From assembly GCF_000189395.1 (NCBI RefSeq), contig NZ_AEPB01000038.1, positions 62,001 to 126,000 on the forward strand: a stretch of DNA of 64,000 nucleotides, given 5' to 3'. A program made the translations under genes and the position numbers. The notes under the pieces were generated by a model that saw only the letters and a program-made list of their open reading frames with translations, had not been told where the DNA came from and did no database searches. The stretch comes from Planococcus donghaensis MPA1U2. GTDB taxonomy: Bacteria; Bacillota; Bacilli; Bacillales_A; Planococcaceae. This document shows, piece by piece, positions 51,179 to 63,394 of the stretch (within the stretch, counting starts at the first letter, position 1; each line of letters starts with the position of its first letter).

Positions 51179-53008
51179 ATGAACAATGAGGAAAGATTAT
51201 CCCGCCAAAGTAAAATCCGTAACTTCTCGATTATTGCGCACATCGATCATGGTAAATCGACACTTGCAGATCGAATTTTAGAAATGACAGAAGCATTAAC
51301 TTCCCGCGAAATGAAAGCTCAGTCTCTCGATTCGATGGATCTTGAACGAGAGCGTGGCATTACGATTAAATTAAACGCCGTCCAGCTTAACTATAAAGCA
51401 AAAGACGGAGAAACGTATATTATGCATTTAATCGATACACCCGGACATGTCGACTTTACTTACGAAGTTTCACGTAGTTTAGCGGCTTGTGAAGGAGCTG
51501 TATTGGTTGTTGATGCTGCACAAGGAATCGAAGCGCAAACATTGGCTAACGTTTATTTGGCATTAGATAATGACTTGGAAATCCTTCCGGTTATCAATAA
51601 AATCGATTTGCCTGCAGCTGACCCAGAGCGTGTACGTCAAGAAATTGAAGACGTAATTGGATTAGATGCTTCTGAAGCTGTATTAGCTTCAGCAAAAGCA
51701 GGAATCGGCATTGAAGAAATTTTGGAACAAGTGGTTGCGAAAGTCCCAGCTCCAGTTGGAGATCCTGAAGCGCCGCTTCAAGCATTGATTTTTGATTCGA
51801 TTTACGACCCTTACCGCGGTGTCGTTGCGTATATTCGGATTGTTCAAGGAAGACTAAAACCAGGTGACCGCATTCAAATGATGGCTTCTGGTAAAGAATT
51901 TGAAGTTATTGAAGCTGGCGTTTTCACACCACACGCAACTCTTCGCGAAGAGTTAACAGTGGGAGATGTAGGCTTTTTAACAGCTGGCATTAAAAACGTT
52001 GGGGATTCCACAGTAGGTGATACCATTACACTAGCTAATAATCCTGCAGACAAAGCATTACCTGGTTACCGTCGATTAAACCCAATGGTTTATTGCGGAC
52101 TTTACCCGATTGATACATCGAAATACAATGATTTGCGTGACGCACTAGAGAAATTAGAGTTAAACGATGCAGCGTTGCAATTTGAACCTGAATCTTCTCA
52201 AGCACTTGGCTTTGGTTACCGTTGTGGTTTCTTAGGTTTATTGCATATGGAGATTATTCAAGAGCGTATCGAGCGTGAATTTAAAATTGACTTGATCACA
52301 ACAGCTCCAAGTGTAATTTATGATGTTCATATGACCGACGGAGAAGTTTTGAAAATTGATAACCCGGCGATGATGCCAGATGCTCAAAAAATTCAATTGG
52401 TTGAAGAACCTTATGTGAAAGCGACAGTAATGGTACCAAATGAATACGTAGGTGCCGTTATGGAAATTTGTCAGCGCAAACGTGGGAACTTCTTGACGAT
52501 GGATTATGTGGATGACATTCGTGTAAGCATCATTTACGAACTGCCATTAGCTGAAATTGTTTATGATTTCTTCGATCAGTTGAAATCAGGAACAAAAGGT
52601 TATGCATCTTTTGACTATGAATTGATCGGTTACAAAGAATCTAAGCTTGTGAAGATGGATATTTTGTTAAATTCGGAGCAAGTGGATGCATTGAGCTTTA
52701 TCGTTCACCGTGACTTTGCTTATGAGCGCGGAAAAGTAATTGTAGATAAGTTGAAAAATTTAATCCCTCGTCAGCAATTCGAAGTGCCGATTCAAGCAGC
52801 TATCGGTCAAAAAATTGTTGCACGACAGACCATCAGTGCGATACGTAAAAACGTTCTTGCGAAATGTTATGGCGGCGATATTTCCCGTAAACGGAAACTT
52901 CTCGACAAGCAAAAAGAAGGTAAAAAGCGCATGAAGCAAGTTGGATCTGTTGAAGTTCCACAAGAAGCGTTCATGGCAATCCTGAAAATGGATGACCAAT
53001 CAAAATAA
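51179..53008 (+). CDS. lepA: Elongation factor 4 (LepA GTPase)
   Basis: 609 aa. GTPase motifs AHIDHGKST (20-28), DTPGH and NKIDLP, then EF-G-like domains and the LepA-specific C-terminal domain with [20 protein letters not shown]. It acts in initiation or back-translocation on ribosomes. ATG 51179 has ATAGGAGTG upstream; the in-frame GTG 51170 lies within that site. Confidence 0.97.
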   Translation: MNNEERLSRQSKIRNFSIIAHIDHGKSTLADRILEMTEALTSREMKAQSLDSMDLERERGITIKLNAVQLNYKAKDGETYIMHLIDTPGHVDFTYEVSRSLAACEGAVLVVDAAQGIEAQTLANVYLALDNDLEILPVINKIDLPAADPERVRQEIEDVIGLDASEAVLASAKAGIGIEEILEQVVAKVPAPVGDPEAPLQALIFDSIYDPYRGVVAYIRIVQGRLKPGDRIQMMASGKEFEVIEAGVFTPHATLREELTVGDVGFLTAGIKNVGDSTVGDTITLANNPADKALPGYRRLNPMVYCGLYPIDTSKYNDLRDALEKLELNDAALQFEPESSQALGFGYRCGFLGLLHMEIIQERIEREFKIDLITTAPSVIYDVHMTDGEVLKIDNPAMMPDAQKIQLVEEPYVKATVMVPNEYVGAVMEICQRKRGNFLTMDYVDDIRVSIIYELPLAEIVYDFFDQLKSGTKGYASFDYELIGYKESKLVKMDILLNSEQVDALSFIVHRDFAYERGKVIVDKLKNLIPRQQFEVPIQAAIGQKIVARQTISAIRKNVLAKCYGGDISRKRKLLDKQKEGKKRMKQVGSVEVPQEAFMAILKMDDQSK

Positions 53009-53015
53009 AACGAAA

Positions 53016-53047
53016 AAAAGGAGGCGGAATTTCAGCCTCCTTTTCTT
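53016..53047 (+). terminator. Terminator between lepA and hemW
   Basis: AAAAGGAGGC (53016-53025) and GCCTCCTTTT (53035-53044), followed by CTT; hemW begins 21 bp later, so some read-through is likely. Confidence 0.82.
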
Positions 53048-53067
53048 ATTAGAAAAGAGGAAATAAA

Positions 53068-54207
53068 ATGGTAAAGGGATTGTATATCCACATTCCATTC
53101 TGTCACCAAATTTGTTTTTACTGTGATTTCAATAAAGTTTATTTTAAAGATCAACCTGTCGATGCGTATATCGACTCATTAGGCAAAGAGCTAGCACTTT
53201 GGAAACAACAAGGCGCACTGGATAAGCCGCTAGAAACGATTTTTTTAGGAGGCGGAACGCCGACATCGCTGACGCCGGCTCAATTAGAAAAGTTACTTGC
53301 CTATATTCATCGCTACGTGCCTATGGCCGAGAACTTGGAGTGGACATCTGAAGCCAATCCGGACGAACTAACCAAAGACAAAATGCAAGTTTTGTTTGAT
53401 GGTGGAGTAAATCGGTTAAGTATGGGTGTTCAGTCTTTTGATGAAGACTTACTAAAACGACTCGGTCGAACGCATAGCAATTCAGATGTGAAACGAGCGG
53501 TAGATTCGGCGCGACAAGTCGGTTTTGAAAACTTGAGTTTTGACTTGATGTACGGCTTACCCGGTCAATCAATGCAGCAATGGGACGATACACTAGAGAG
53601 AGCATTTGCTTTTGATATGCCCCATTTCTCGGCATATTCATTGATCATTGAACCGAAAACGGTGTTTTATAATTTAATGACAAAAGGCAAGTTAAATACC
53701 GTGACAGAAGATTTAGAGGCAGATATGTATGAAAAGTTAATGAATGAGATGGATAAACGTGGGTTAAAGCAATACGAAATTTCTAATTTTGCACGTCCGG
53801 GACACGAATCTCATCACAATCTTTTGTATTGGGACAATGTTGAATATATTGGTGTTGGTGCCGGAGCACATGGTTATGTGGATGGCGTACGCTATTCAAA
53901 TGCGGGACCGTTAAAAAAATACATGTCTCCATTAGATGAAGGAGAACGTCCGATTTTAAGCACACACATAGTGCCGCCACATGAAAAAATGGAAGAAGAA
54001 ATGTTTTTAGGTCTTCGAAAAACGGCAGGTGTTTCTTTACATCACTTTCAAACTAAATTTCAAAAACCGATGCAAGATGTTTATGGCACAATTTTAGACA
54101 AAGAAATTGCGCAAGGAAATTTAGAGATTGCAAATGGGTTTCTTAAGTTAACAAGAAAAGGACGATTTGTAGGCAATGAGGTTTTTCAACAATTTTTATT
54201 AGCTTAA
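53068..54207 (+). CDS. hemW: Radical SAM heme chaperone HemW
   Basis: 379 aa. Radical SAM cluster ligands C12, C16 and C19 in CHQICFYC. It lacks the extra cysteine just after the motif that true HemN coproporphyrinogen dehydrogenases have, so HemW (heme delivery) is the better call. GGGTPTSL and the C-terminal HemN_C domain are present. AAGAGGAAA precedes the ATG. Confidence 0.93.
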   Translation: MVKGLYIHIPFCHQICFYCDFNKVYFKDQPVDAYIDSLGKELALWKQQGALDKPLETIFLGGGTPTSLTPAQLEKLLAYIHRYVPMAENLEWTSEANPDELTKDKMQVLFDGGVNRLSMGVQSFDEDLLKRLGRTHSNSDVKRAVDSARQVGFENLSFDLMYGLPGQSMQQWDDTLERAFAFDMPHFSAYSLIIEPKTVFYNLMTKGKLNTVTEDLEADMYEKLMNEMDKRGLKQYEISNFARPGHESHHNLLYWDNVEYIGVGAGAHGYVDGVRYSNAGPLKKYMSPLDEGERPILSTHIVPPHEKMEEEMFLGLRKTAGVSLHHFQTKFQKPMQDVYGTILDKEIAQGNLEIANGFLKLTRKGRFVGNEVFQQFLLA

Positions 54208-54217
54208 AGCTCTTGCG

Positions 54218-54246
54218 TTGACATTGTTGTTTTTATTTGTTAATTT
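54218..54246 (+). promoter_or_regulatory. Sigma-A promoter for hrcA-grpE-dnaK
   Basis: TTGACA (54218-54223), 17-bp spacer, TAATTT (54241-54246), directly before the CIRCE element. Confidence 0.8.
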
Positions 54247-54256
54247 AAATGTAGTC

Positions 54257-54283
54257 TTAGCACTCGAACACATAGAGTGCTAA
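54257..54283. promoter_or_regulatory. CIRCE operator (HrcA binding site)
   Basis: Perfect TTAGCACTC-N9-GAGTGCTAA (54257-54265 and 54275-54283). HrcA bound here blocks transcription until heat or misfolded protein draws off its chaperone partner. Confidence 0.98.
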
Positions 54284-54297
54284 CAGAGGTGATGATC

Positions 54298-55332
54298 ATG
54301 TTAACAGAACGGCAACTGCTCATTTTAAAAGTGACAGTAGATGATTATATTCAATCAGCTCAGCCGGTAGGATCGAACCAACTCTCCAAAAAGCTTGAAA
54401 CTCCTTTTAGCCCCGCAACAATTCGTAACGAATTAGCGGAGTTAGAAAGACTGGGCTTTTTGGAAAAAACACATACGTCTTCCGGACGCATTCCTTCTGA
54501 AAAAGGATACCGTTATTACGTCGATCATTTGCTGACGCCAAGACCGTTGCCGAAAGAGGACATTGTGCAATTGCGCTCGATTTTCGAAGAAAAATTAACG
54601 GAAACGGAAGAAATCATCAAGCGATCTGCGATGATTCTTTCAGAACTGACCAATTACACGTCCATCTTACTCGGCCCTGATGTGCGCAGACATATCGTTA
54701 AGAATTTATCAATTGTTCCGTTAAGCCAAGATACAGCAGTAGCAATTATCGTTACCAATACCGGACATGTAGAAAATCGTGTCTTTTCAATTCCGCCAGG
54801 ATTAAACCCATCGGACATTGAAAAAATGACGAATATTCTTAATGAACGGCTAGTAGGTGTGGCGCTAAACAACCTGCATCTGCGGTTGGAACAAGAAACG
54901 TTATCGATATTAAAGCAGCATGTTGAGCGTTACGGCGAGCTGTTCCATACGTTTAGACAAGCGGTTTTATTGCCTCATGAAGATGAAAACATCTATTATG
55001 GAGGAAAATTGAACATCTTGAAACAACCTGATTTTCACGATCTTCACAAAATCAGAAATTTGATGGATGTTATGGAAGAAGCTAAGCATATTCCGATGAT
55101 TTTGCCGGTTGGAAGCCAAGGCCTCCACATACGCATTGGGTCGGAAAACACGCTTACAGCAATGGAAGATTGCAGTGTCATTACGGTATCGTATGATACT
55201 GGAAAAGAACAGACGGGTTCAATTGCAATAGTCGGCCCGAAACGAATGGATTATAAACGTATCGTTTCAATCTTAGATTTACTAAGTGGCGACTTATCGA
55301 AAGAACTAAACCGAATGTTTAAAGGAACGTGA
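54298..55332 (+). CDS. hrcA: Heat-inducible transcription repressor HrcA
   Basis: 344 aa. N-terminal winged helix (about 1-75, LTERQLLILKVTVDDYI, TSSGRIPSEKGYRYYVD), then a GAF-like core and dimer region. It represses its own operon through the CIRCE just upstream. ATG 54298 is fixed by GAGGTG 7 bp before it. Confidence 0.97.
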   Translation: MLTERQLLILKVTVDDYIQSAQPVGSNQLSKKLETPFSPATIRNELAELERLGFLEKTHTSSGRIPSEKGYRYYVDHLLTPRPLPKEDIVQLRSIFEEKLTETEEIIKRSAMILSELTNYTSILLGPDVRRHIVKNLSIVPLSQDTAVAIIVTNTGHVENRVFSIPPGLNPSDIEKMTNILNERLVGVALNNLHLRLEQETLSILKQHVERYGELFHTFRQAVLLPHEDENIYYGGKLNILKQPDFHDLHKIRNLMDVMEEAKHIPMILPVGSQGLHIRIGSENTLTAMEDCSVITVSYDTGKEQTGSIAIVGPKRMDYKRIVSILDLLSGDLSKELNRMFKGT

Positions 55333-55349
55333 ACAAAGGAGGAACAAAA

Positions 55350-55949
55350 TTGCCGAAAAAAAATGAGTCATTAAAAACAGAAGAACAGGTAACGGCTGAA
55401 GACGTCGATGTAAAAGCGACTGAAACAGAAGAACAGTCAGAAGTGGTGGACACAGAAACGCCAGAAACTGACCTTCCTGTTGAAGAAGAGGCAGAAACAG
55501 TAGACGAAGTTGAAGAGCTTCGGAAGCAACTAGAAGCAGAGCAAAACAAATATTTGCGCCTGTTAGCCGATTATGATAATTTCAAAAGGCGCACTCAAAA
55601 AGATAAAGAACTTGCCAATAAATTCCGTTCACAATCGTTGCTAGCAGACCTTTTACCGGTCTTAGACAACTTTGAACGTGCAATGTCAGCCACAACGAAA
55701 AGTGAAGAATCTGCTTCGTTGCTAAAAGGCATTGAAATGGTGCAAAAATCTTTACTTGAAGCGGTAAACCGTGAAGGCTTAGAAGAAATTAAATCGGTCG
55801 GCGAACAATTCGACCCGAATTTTCATCAAGCTGTTATGCAAGAAAAAGATGATTCTGCAGAGCCGGGAGTGGTTTTACAGGAATTGCAAAAAGGCTATAT
55901 CCTGAAAGATCGAGTTCTACGTCCTGCAATGGTAAAAGTAAACGAATAA
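55350..55949 (+). CDS. grpE: Nucleotide exchange factor GrpE
   Basis: 199 aa. A very acidic N-terminus (1-60), a long coiled coil (about 60-110, LRKQLEAEQNKYLRLLADYDNFKRR) and a C-terminal beta domain ending VLRPAMVKV. It releases ADP from DnaK. Start TTG 55350 is supported by AAAGGAGG 7 bp upstream; GTG 55329 would precede that site. Confidence 0.96.
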   Translation: MPKKNESLKTEEQVTAEDVDVKATETEEQSEVVDTETPETDLPVEEEAETVDEVEELRKQLEAEQNKYLRLLADYDNFKRRTQKDKELANKFRSQSLLADLLPVLDNFERAMSATTKSEESASLLKGIEMVQKSLLEAVNREGLEEIKSVGEQFDPNFHQAVMQEKDDSAEPGVVLQELQKGYILKDRVLRPAMVKVNE

Positions 55950-55955
55950 AATTAA

Positions 55956-57797
<1,842 letters not shown>

Positions 57798-57805
57798 TAC
57801 CTTGA

Positions 57806-57840
57806 AAAGTCAAAGCAAAGCAACATGCTTTGGCTTTTTC
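57806..57840 (+). terminator. Terminator between dnaK and dnaJ
   Basis: AAAGTCAAAGC (57806-57816) with GCTTTGGCTTT (57827-57837), then T. Confidence 0.78.
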
Positions 57841-57847
57841 AATGTCT

Positions 57848-57876
57848 TTGCAACGAGGATTTAAACCGTGTACAAT
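57848..57876 (+). promoter_or_regulatory. Promoter for dnaJ
   Basis: TTGCAA (57848-57853), 17-bp spacer, TACAAT (57871-57876), 30 bp before the ATG. No CIRCE is present. Confidence 0.75.
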
Positions 57877-57905
57877 TACTAATGATTGCTAAGGGAGAGT
57901 GACTT

Positions 57906-59015
57906 ATGAACAAGCGAGATTATTATGAAGTGCTGGGTGTATCCAAGTCTGCTTCCAAAGAAGAGATTAAAAAAGCATACCGGACTTTATCGAAAAAATT
58001 CCACCCAGATATTAATAAAGATGCAAATGCATCTGAGAAATTTCAAGAAGTAAAAGATGCCTATGAAGTATTAAGTGACGATCAAAAACGTGCACAATAC
58101 GATCAATTTGGTCATCAAGATCCAAACCAAGGCTTTGGTGGCGGAGCAGAAGGGTTTGGTTTCGACGATATTTTCAGTACGTTCTTTGGTGGCGGTGCAA
58201 GACGTCGTGACCCGAATGCGCCTCGTAAAGGGGACGATTTGCAGTATTCGATGACGATTGATTTCATGGACGCTGTATTTGGTAAAGAAACTGAAGTTGA
58301 AATTCCTAAAGATGAAACATGTGGCACATGTGATGGTTCTGGAGCTAAACCGGGGACGAAGAAAAAGACGTGTCCATATTGCGAAGGTTCGGGTCAGATG
58401 AATGTCACACAAGATACACCTTTTGGTCGCATGGTCAATCGTCGTACTTGTCAGCATTGTGAAGGTTCAGGCCAAATTATCGAAGAGAAATGTACAACTT
58501 GCCGCGGCCAAGGAAAAGTCCGCAAAGTTAACAAAATCAAAGTCACGATTCCAGCGGGCGTTGACGATGGTCAACAACTACGTGTGACAGGTCAAGGTGG
58601 TCCAGGTGTTAACGGAGGACCGGCAGGAGACCTATATGTTGTCTTCCGCGTAAAACCGCATAAGGACTTCCAACGTGAAGGCGATGACATCTATTTAGAA
58701 ATATCGGTCACGTATCCACAAGCAGCATTAGGTGATGAGATTGAAGTTCCTACAATTTCAGGGAAAGTAAAACTGAAAATTCCAGCCGGTACACAAAGTG
58801 GAGCACGTTTCCGTTTGAAGGGCAAAGGAGTTAAAAATGTCCACGGATATGGAACAGGGGATCAACATATTATTGTTCGCATAAAAACACAAACAAAACT
58901 TAGCGAGAAGCAAAAACAGCTATTACGTGAATTTGCTGAAATTAGCGGAGATATTCCGGAAGAACACAGCAGTTCTCTTTTTGCAAAAATCAAACGTACA
59001 ATAAAAGGCGACTGA
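57906..59015 (+). CDS. dnaJ: Co-chaperone DnaJ (Hsp40)
   Basis: 369 aa. J domain with HPD at 33-35, a Gly/Phe-rich region (about 70-105), four CxxCxGxG zinc repeats (about 139-205) and the C-terminal substrate-binding domain. AAGGGAGAG precedes the ATG. Although clustered with dnaK it has its own promoter, so it can be made without CIRCE release. Confidence 0.98.
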   Translation: MNKRDYYEVLGVSKSASKEEIKKAYRTLSKKFHPDINKDANASEKFQEVKDAYEVLSDDQKRAQYDQFGHQDPNQGFGGGAEGFGFDDIFSTFFGGGARRRDPNAPRKGDDLQYSMTIDFMDAVFGKETEVEIPKDETCGTCDGSGAKPGTKKKTCPYCEGSGQMNVTQDTPFGRMVNRRTCQHCEGSGQIIEEKCTTCRGQGKVRKVNKIKVTIPAGVDDGQQLRVTGQGGPGVNGGPAGDLYVVFRVKPHKDFQREGDDIYLEISVTYPQAALGDEIEVPTISGKVKLKIPAGTQSGARFRLKGKGVKNVHGYGTGDQHIIVRIKTQTKLSEKQKQLLREFAEISGDIPEEHSSSLFAKIKRTIKGD

Positions 59016-59071
59016 TAAGAGCTGGATATGACAAAAGCTCTATTAATCATCGGCAGCTAAAGCAATTCAAT

Positions 59072-59121
59072 TTTACAGACAGAAGACTCTTGCATTATGT
59101 GAGAGTCTTACTGACTGTAAA
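59072..59121 (+). promoter_or_regulatory. Long imperfect hairpin before prmA
   Basis: TTTACAG-A-CAG-AAGACTCT (59072-59090) pairs with AGAGTCTT-A-CTG-A-CTGTAAA (59102-59121): 8, 3 and 7 bp with a bulge and a 1x1 mismatch. There is no T tract, so it is not a classic terminator. It ends just before the prmA ribosome binding site. Confidence 0.6.
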
Positions 59122-59144
59122 AGCGGAAAAGGAGCTGGGCACTA

Positions 59145-60086
59145 TTGAAATGGTCAGAACTGTCGATTCATACGACAAATGAAGCAATTGAAGCAGTTTC
59201 CAATATCATGCACGAAGCAGGCGCAAGCGGTGTAGTCATCGAAGATTCGGATGATTTAACAAAAGAACGAGAAGATCGCTTTGGTGAAATTTATTCACTA
59301 GATCCTGAAGACTTCCCGGTAGATGGCGTTATTTTAAAAGCGTATCTTCCTGTTAATAGCTTTTTAGGAGAAACGGTAGAAGCGATTAAACTAGCGATAA
59401 ATAATTTAGTGGCATTCGATATTAACTTGGGTAAAAACGAAGTAACCATTAGTGAAGTAAACGAAGAAGAATGGGCAACAGCGTGGAAGAAATATTATCA
59501 CCCTGTGAAAATTTCTAAACGTTTTACAATTGTTCCAACATGGGAAACGTATAACCCGGTTTCAAGCGACGAGTTAATCATTGAATTAGATCCTGGAATG
59601 GCTTTTGGTACAGGAACTCACCCAACAACGGTGATGAGTCTCCAAGCATTAGAGAAAATGGTCAAACCAAATGATCGCGTTATTGATATCGGTACCGGTT
59701 CTGGAGTATTGGCAATTGGAGCAGCTTTATTATCCGCTAAAGAAGTGTATGCACTGGATTTAGATGAAGTTGCAGTGAGATCTGCGAACATCAACGTTAA
59801 ACTCAATAAAGTTCAACATGTTGTGACGGTAGAAGAAGGCAATTTAACAGATAAAATAGACCAACCAGGTGACGTCGTAGTAGCCAATATTTTGGCTGAA
59901 GTTATTATGTCATTTACAGATGATGCATTTAAAATTGTGAAACCAGGCGGAGTTTATATTACGTCAGGTATTATTTCTGCGAAAAAGAATGATGTAAAAG
60001 CGGCTCTTGAAGCATCTGGCTTTGTGATTGAAGATGTTATGATGATGGAAGACTGGGTGACGATCATTTCAAAAAAACCGGAATAA
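59145..60086 (+). CDS. prmA: Ribosomal protein L11 methyltransferase
   Basis: 313 aa. An N-terminal L11-recognition domain, then a SAM domain with [16 protein letters not shown] and [15 protein letters not shown]. It trimethylates L11. The start is TTG 59145 with AAAAGGAG about 11 bp upstream. Directly upstream of rsmE, 12 bp apart, as in B. subtilis. Confidence 0.96.
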   Translation: MKWSELSIHTTNEAIEAVSNIMHEAGASGVVIEDSDDLTKEREDRFGEIYSLDPEDFPVDGVILKAYLPVNSFLGETVEAIKLAINNLVAFDINLGKNEVTISEVNEEEWATAWKKYYHPVKISKRFTIVPTWETYNPVSSDELIIELDPGMAFGTGTHPTTVMSLQALEKMVKPNDRVIDIGTGSGVLAIGAALLSAKEVYALDLDEVAVRSANINVKLNKVQHVVTVEEGNLTDKIDQPGDVVVANILAEVIMSFTDDAFKIVKPGGVYITSGIISAKKNDVKAALEASGFVIEDVMMMEDWVTIISKKPE

Positions 60087-60098
60087 CGGGGTGCCACG

Positions 60099-60836
60099 AT
60101 GCAACGATATTTTATAGAGGGTAAAGTTCCTGACAATCGAATAGTGGCAATAACTGGCGATGATGCAAAGCACATCGCCAAAGTTATGCGCCAAACTGTT
60201 GGGGATAACTTAATTGCTGTAATCGAAGAGCAAGCATACGATGCAGAAATTTTATCAACAGATTTTGATGTAGAAATTAAAATCGGAAACAAGATAGAAA
60301 CGCTAGTAGAGCTTCCGAAAAAAGTGACAATTGCATGTGGATTACCTAAAGGTGACAAACTGGATTTGATTACTCAAAAGGCGACGGAACTGGGTATGTA
60401 TGCGCTTTTACCGTTTTCTGCAGAACGTTCTATTGTTAAGTGGGACAATGCAAAAAGCGATAAAAAAATCGGCCGTCTACAAAAAATTGCGAAAGAAGCA
60501 GCTGAGCAATCGCATAGAACACACATACCTGAAGTTCATAACATCCATAGCTTCAAGCAATTAATAAGCAAAGCGGAAGCGTATGACGTAGTTATTGTGG
60601 CATATGAAGAAGAGGCGAGACAAGGCGACAGAACACGGTTTGCTGAAATTATAAAATCATTGTATGATAAAGATTCAGTGTTACTTGTTTTTGGTCCTGA
60701 AGGTGGGATTTCGGATGCCGAAGTACAGGCGTTAAAAAACTTTGGCGCCATTTTTACTTCTCTTGGGCCACGGATTCTGCGGACCGAAACAGCGCCTTTA
60801 TATGCACTGTCAGCTATTTCCTACGAGTTCGAATAA
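60099..60836 (+). CDS. rsmE: 16S rRNA (uracil(1498)-N3)-methyltransferase
   Basis: 245 aa SPOUT-class enzyme. An N-terminal PUA-like part is followed by the knotted SAM site with VFGPEGGISDAEV and LGPRILRTETAPLYALS. It methylates N3 of U1498 in helix 44 of 16S rRNA. The next gene in B. subtilis would be mtaB; here deoC follows. Confidence 0.96.
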   Translation: MQRYFIEGKVPDNRIVAITGDDAKHIAKVMRQTVGDNLIAVIEEQAYDAEILSTDFDVEIKIGNKIETLVELPKKVTIACGLPKGDKLDLITQKATELGMYALLPFSAERSIVKWDNAKSDKKIGRLQKIAKEAAEQSHRTHIPEVHNIHSFKQLISKAEAYDVVIVAYEEEARQGDRTRFAEIIKSLYDKDSVLLVFGPEGGISDAEVQALKNFGAIFTSLGPRILRTETAPLYALSAISYEFE

Positions 60837-60900
60837 GTTTCCAGTAGGAAATGAGTTGGGAAAACAAACGACTTCTATATAGAATGGGGATTTTTTAAAA

Positions 60901-61569
60901 ATGACGAACATTGCATCTTATATCGACCATACGTTATTAAAGCCTGAATCAACTGAAAGCCAAGTAGTGCAGTTATGCAAAGAAGCAGCAGAATACAATT
61001 TCGCTTCTGTTTGTGTAAATCCAACTTGGGTCGAAAAAGCAGCTGCAGAATTAACAAATAGTGAAGTGAAAGTTTGTACAGTTATTGGGTTCCCGCTAGG
61101 AGCTTCAACACCTGAGACAAAAGCTTTTGAAACAACGGACGCTATTACTAAAGGCGCTGGAGAAATTGATATGGTGTTAAACATTGGCGCATTAAAAAGC
61201 GGCAATACAGATCACGTGAAAAAAGATATTGAAGCAGTTGTCAATGCAGCTAAAGGCAAAGCAATTGTCAAAGTAATTCTTGAGACGTGCTTGTTAACGG
61301 ATGAAGAAAAAGTAACCGCTTCCCAATTATCTAAAGAAGCTGGAGCAGATTTTGTTAAAACTTCTACCGGCTTTTCAACAGGTGGAGCTACAGTAGATGA
61401 TGTGAAACTAATGCGTCAAACAGTTGGTTCTGAAATGGGTGTTAAAGCTTCTGGTGGCGTACGTAGCTTAGAAGATGTAGAAGCAATGATTGAAGCTGGA
61501 GCTACGCGCATTGGCGCAAGTTCAGGCGTAAAAATCATGCAAGGACTTACTTCAGATTCTGATTATTAA
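60901..61569 (+). CDS. deoC: Deoxyribose-phosphate aldolase
   Basis: 222 aa TIM barrel. Opens with YIDHTLLKP; Schiff-base lysine K153 in FVKTSTGF and the GASGGVRS-like [10 protein letters not shown] segment are present. Splits deoxyribose 5-phosphate in nucleoside breakdown. No other deo gene is adjacent. The only ribosome binding site is a weak GGGGA. It ends just before the rpsU promoter. Confidence 0.96.
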   Translation: MTNIASYIDHTLLKPESTESQVVQLCKEAAEYNFASVCVNPTWVEKAAAELTNSEVKVCTVIGFPLGASTPETKAFETTDAITKGAGEIDMVLNIGALKSGNTDHVKKDIEAVVNAAKGKAIVKVILETCLLTDEEKVTASQLSKEAGADFVKTSTGFSTGGATVDDVKLMRQTVGSEMGVKASGGVRSLEDVEAMIEAGATRIGASSGVKIMQGLTSDSDY

Positions 61570-61572
61570 CTG

Positions 61573-61601
61573 TTGACCTTTCATTCAGAATACGATATAA
61601 T
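61573..61601 (+). promoter_or_regulatory. Strong sigma-A promoter for rpsU
   Basis: TTGACC (61573-61578), 17-bp spacer, TATAAT (61596-61601). Confidence 0.88.
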
Positions 61602-61664
61602 TTTTGAGTATATAACACTTGTTGTTCTTCGCTTCAACGTGTGTTCGGAGGGAGGGAAAAAGAG

Positions 61665-61838
61665 ATGACAAAAACTACAGTTCGTAAAAACGAATCGATT
61701 GAAGATGCTCTTCGCCGCTTCAAACGCACTGTTTCTAAATCTGGAACAATGCAAGAGGTAAGAAAGCGCGAGTACTATGATAAGCCGAGCGTGAAACGTA
61801 AACTAAAATCAGAAGCTGCGCGTAAACGTAAATTTTAA
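61665..61838 (+). CDS. rpsU: 30S ribosomal protein S21
   Basis: 57 aa, basic: [18 protein letters not shown] and [14 protein letters not shown] are the standard S21 pattern. GGAGGGAGG precedes ATG 61665. It has its own promoter and terminator. In B. subtilis yqeY follows; it is absent here. Confidence 0.97.
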   Translation: MTKTTVRKNESIEDALRRFKRTVSKSGTMQEVRKREYYDKPSVKRKLKSEAARKRKF

Positions 61839-61886
61839 TTGACTTTAAGAAGCATATAGACTTTTAAAAAATATGAACGACCAGCG

Positions 61887-61922
61887 AAAACCGCCAACAC
61901 AAAATTGTGTTGGCGGTTTTTC
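61887..61922 (+). terminator. Terminator after rpsU
   Basis: AAAACCGCCAACAC (61887-61900) with GTGTTGGCGGTTTT (61907-61920), then T. Confidence 0.95.
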
Positions 61923-62064
61923 TAATTGTCACATAAGTAAGCGCATTCTTTCGTTATTGCAGAAGATTTCCTCTATAATAGAAGTACAGTAAATTGAAAC
62001 TTCTTCCCAGTTCAACCGTATATATGGTGCAGAAGAAATTTGAAATGCGAAAGGAGAGATCCTG

Positions 62065-63390
62065 TTGAGCAAAGTCAAAGTCTTTATGGGTTTTGGACTT
62101 TTGCTATTATCGTTTCTACTTGTGCTCCCAGCCATCCAGGCGGATACTTCGACGGTGTACGTTATCCCAATCGAAGATGAAGTTGAAAGAGGATTGCAAG
62201 CTTTTATCGAACGGGGGATTGAAGAAGCGGAAGATGCTGGAGCCGAAGCCATCATATTTGAAATAGATACACCGGGTGGATTTGTAAATGCAGCAGATGG
62301 TATTGCGCGTCTGTTAAACAAAACAGATATAGAAAAACTGGCTTTTATCAATCAAGACGCTTTGTCTGCTGGTGCGTTTCTTGCTTTGCATAATGACGAA
62401 ATATACATGCATCCTAATGGGCGCATGGGAGCAGCACAAGTCATTGACCAAGCTGGCAATGCAGCAACGGATAAAGCCAATAGCGCTTGGTTGTCTTCTA
62501 TGAAAAGCGCGGCACAAACAGCTGGTCGAGATCCACAGTATGCTTTAGCCATGGCCGATGCATCAATCGATCTTCCAGAAGTCGGCGCAGCTAAAGGGAA
62601 ATTACTAACTTTAGATGCGAAAGAAGCAGAGCAAGTAGGATATTCAGAAGGAACCGTCAGTTCTTTAAGTGAACTTCTTGCATTAAAAGGTTTTGAGGAC
62701 GCAACGATCGTGACAATTGACGAAACGTTTTCCGAAAGTCTAGCTCGCTTTTTAACAAATCCGTTTGTTGTACCAATTCTTTTATCATTTGCAGGACTCG
62801 GCTTGCTACTTGAGCTATTTACGCCAGGAGTCGGAGTTCCAGGGTTTATCGGAATGGTATTTTTACTGTTGTTTTTTTATGGTCACTTAGTGGCCGGCTT
62901 GGCAGGTTACGAATCCATCATTTTATTGGTAATTGGTTTCGGGCTTTTAGTAGCTGAGTTTATCATACCGGGTGGTGTAGCTGGATTTCTCGGGGTTGCG
63001 GCTATTCTCGGTAGTATTTTATTGGCGGGAGGAGACTTGAAGACCACCGCCATAGCAGTACTTATAGCAATGATAGTAGCAACAGTAGGGATGGTGATCG
63101 TAGTGAAGTTTTTTGGTAAGCGGCTAAGTTTGTTCAAACGCATAATTTTGACGGACGCCACCGATACAGCAAGTGGCTATGTATCGACAACTAATCGTCC
63201 AGAACTTGTCGGTAAAATTGCACGAACACTGACGGCACTTCGTCCATCGGGTACAATTCAGCTAGAGGACGAGCGAATTGATGCTGTCTCTGAAGGAAGA
63301 TTTATAGACAGTGGTAAAAATGTTAAGATTATCAAGGTAGAAGGTTCACGTATTGTAGTTCGTGAGCTGGATAAACAAGAGGAGGAATAA
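62065..63390 (+). CDS. nfeD: NfeD family membrane-bound serine protease
   Basis: 441 aa. Signal peptide or first helix (1-26), a ClpP-like domain with the catalytic serine in SAGA (Ser101) and a likely lysine partner around 137-147, four membrane helices (about 230-350), and a C-terminal NfeD OB domain (about 365-441). NfeD proteins pair with stomatin or flotillin homologues, and floA follows 4 bp later. Start TTG 62065 has AAAGGAGAG upstream. Confidence 0.92.
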   Translation: MSKVKVFMGFGLLLLSFLLVLPAIQADTSTVYVIPIEDEVERGLQAFIERGIEEAEDAGAEAIIFEIDTPGGFVNAADGIARLLNKTDIEKLAFINQDALSAGAFLALHNDEIYMHPNGRMGAAQVIDQAGNAATDKANSAWLSSMKSAAQTAGRDPQYALAMADASIDLPEVGAAKGKLLTLDAKEAEQVGYSEGTVSSLSELLALKGFEDATIVTIDETFSESLARFLTNPFVVPILLSFAGLGLLLELFTPGVGVPGFIGMVFLLLFFYGHLVAGLAGYESIILLVIGFGLLVAEFIIPGGVAGFLGVAAILGSILLAGGDLKTTAIAVLIAMIVATVGMVIVVKFFGKRLSLFKRIILTDATDTASGYVSTTNRPELVGKIARTLTALRPSGTIQLEDERIDAVSEGRFIDSGKNVKIIKVEGSRIVVRELDKQEEE

Positions 63391-63394
63391 GAGA

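Noticed and set aside
53068-54207. HemN coproporphyrinogen III dehydrogenase
   Set aside because: The fourth cysteine after the CxxxCxYC motif and the HemN length are missing; the protein matches HemW better.
58071-58457. 128-codon open frame antisense to dnaJ
   Set aside because: Complement of the highly conserved Gly-rich and zinc-repeat region; no ribosome binding site.
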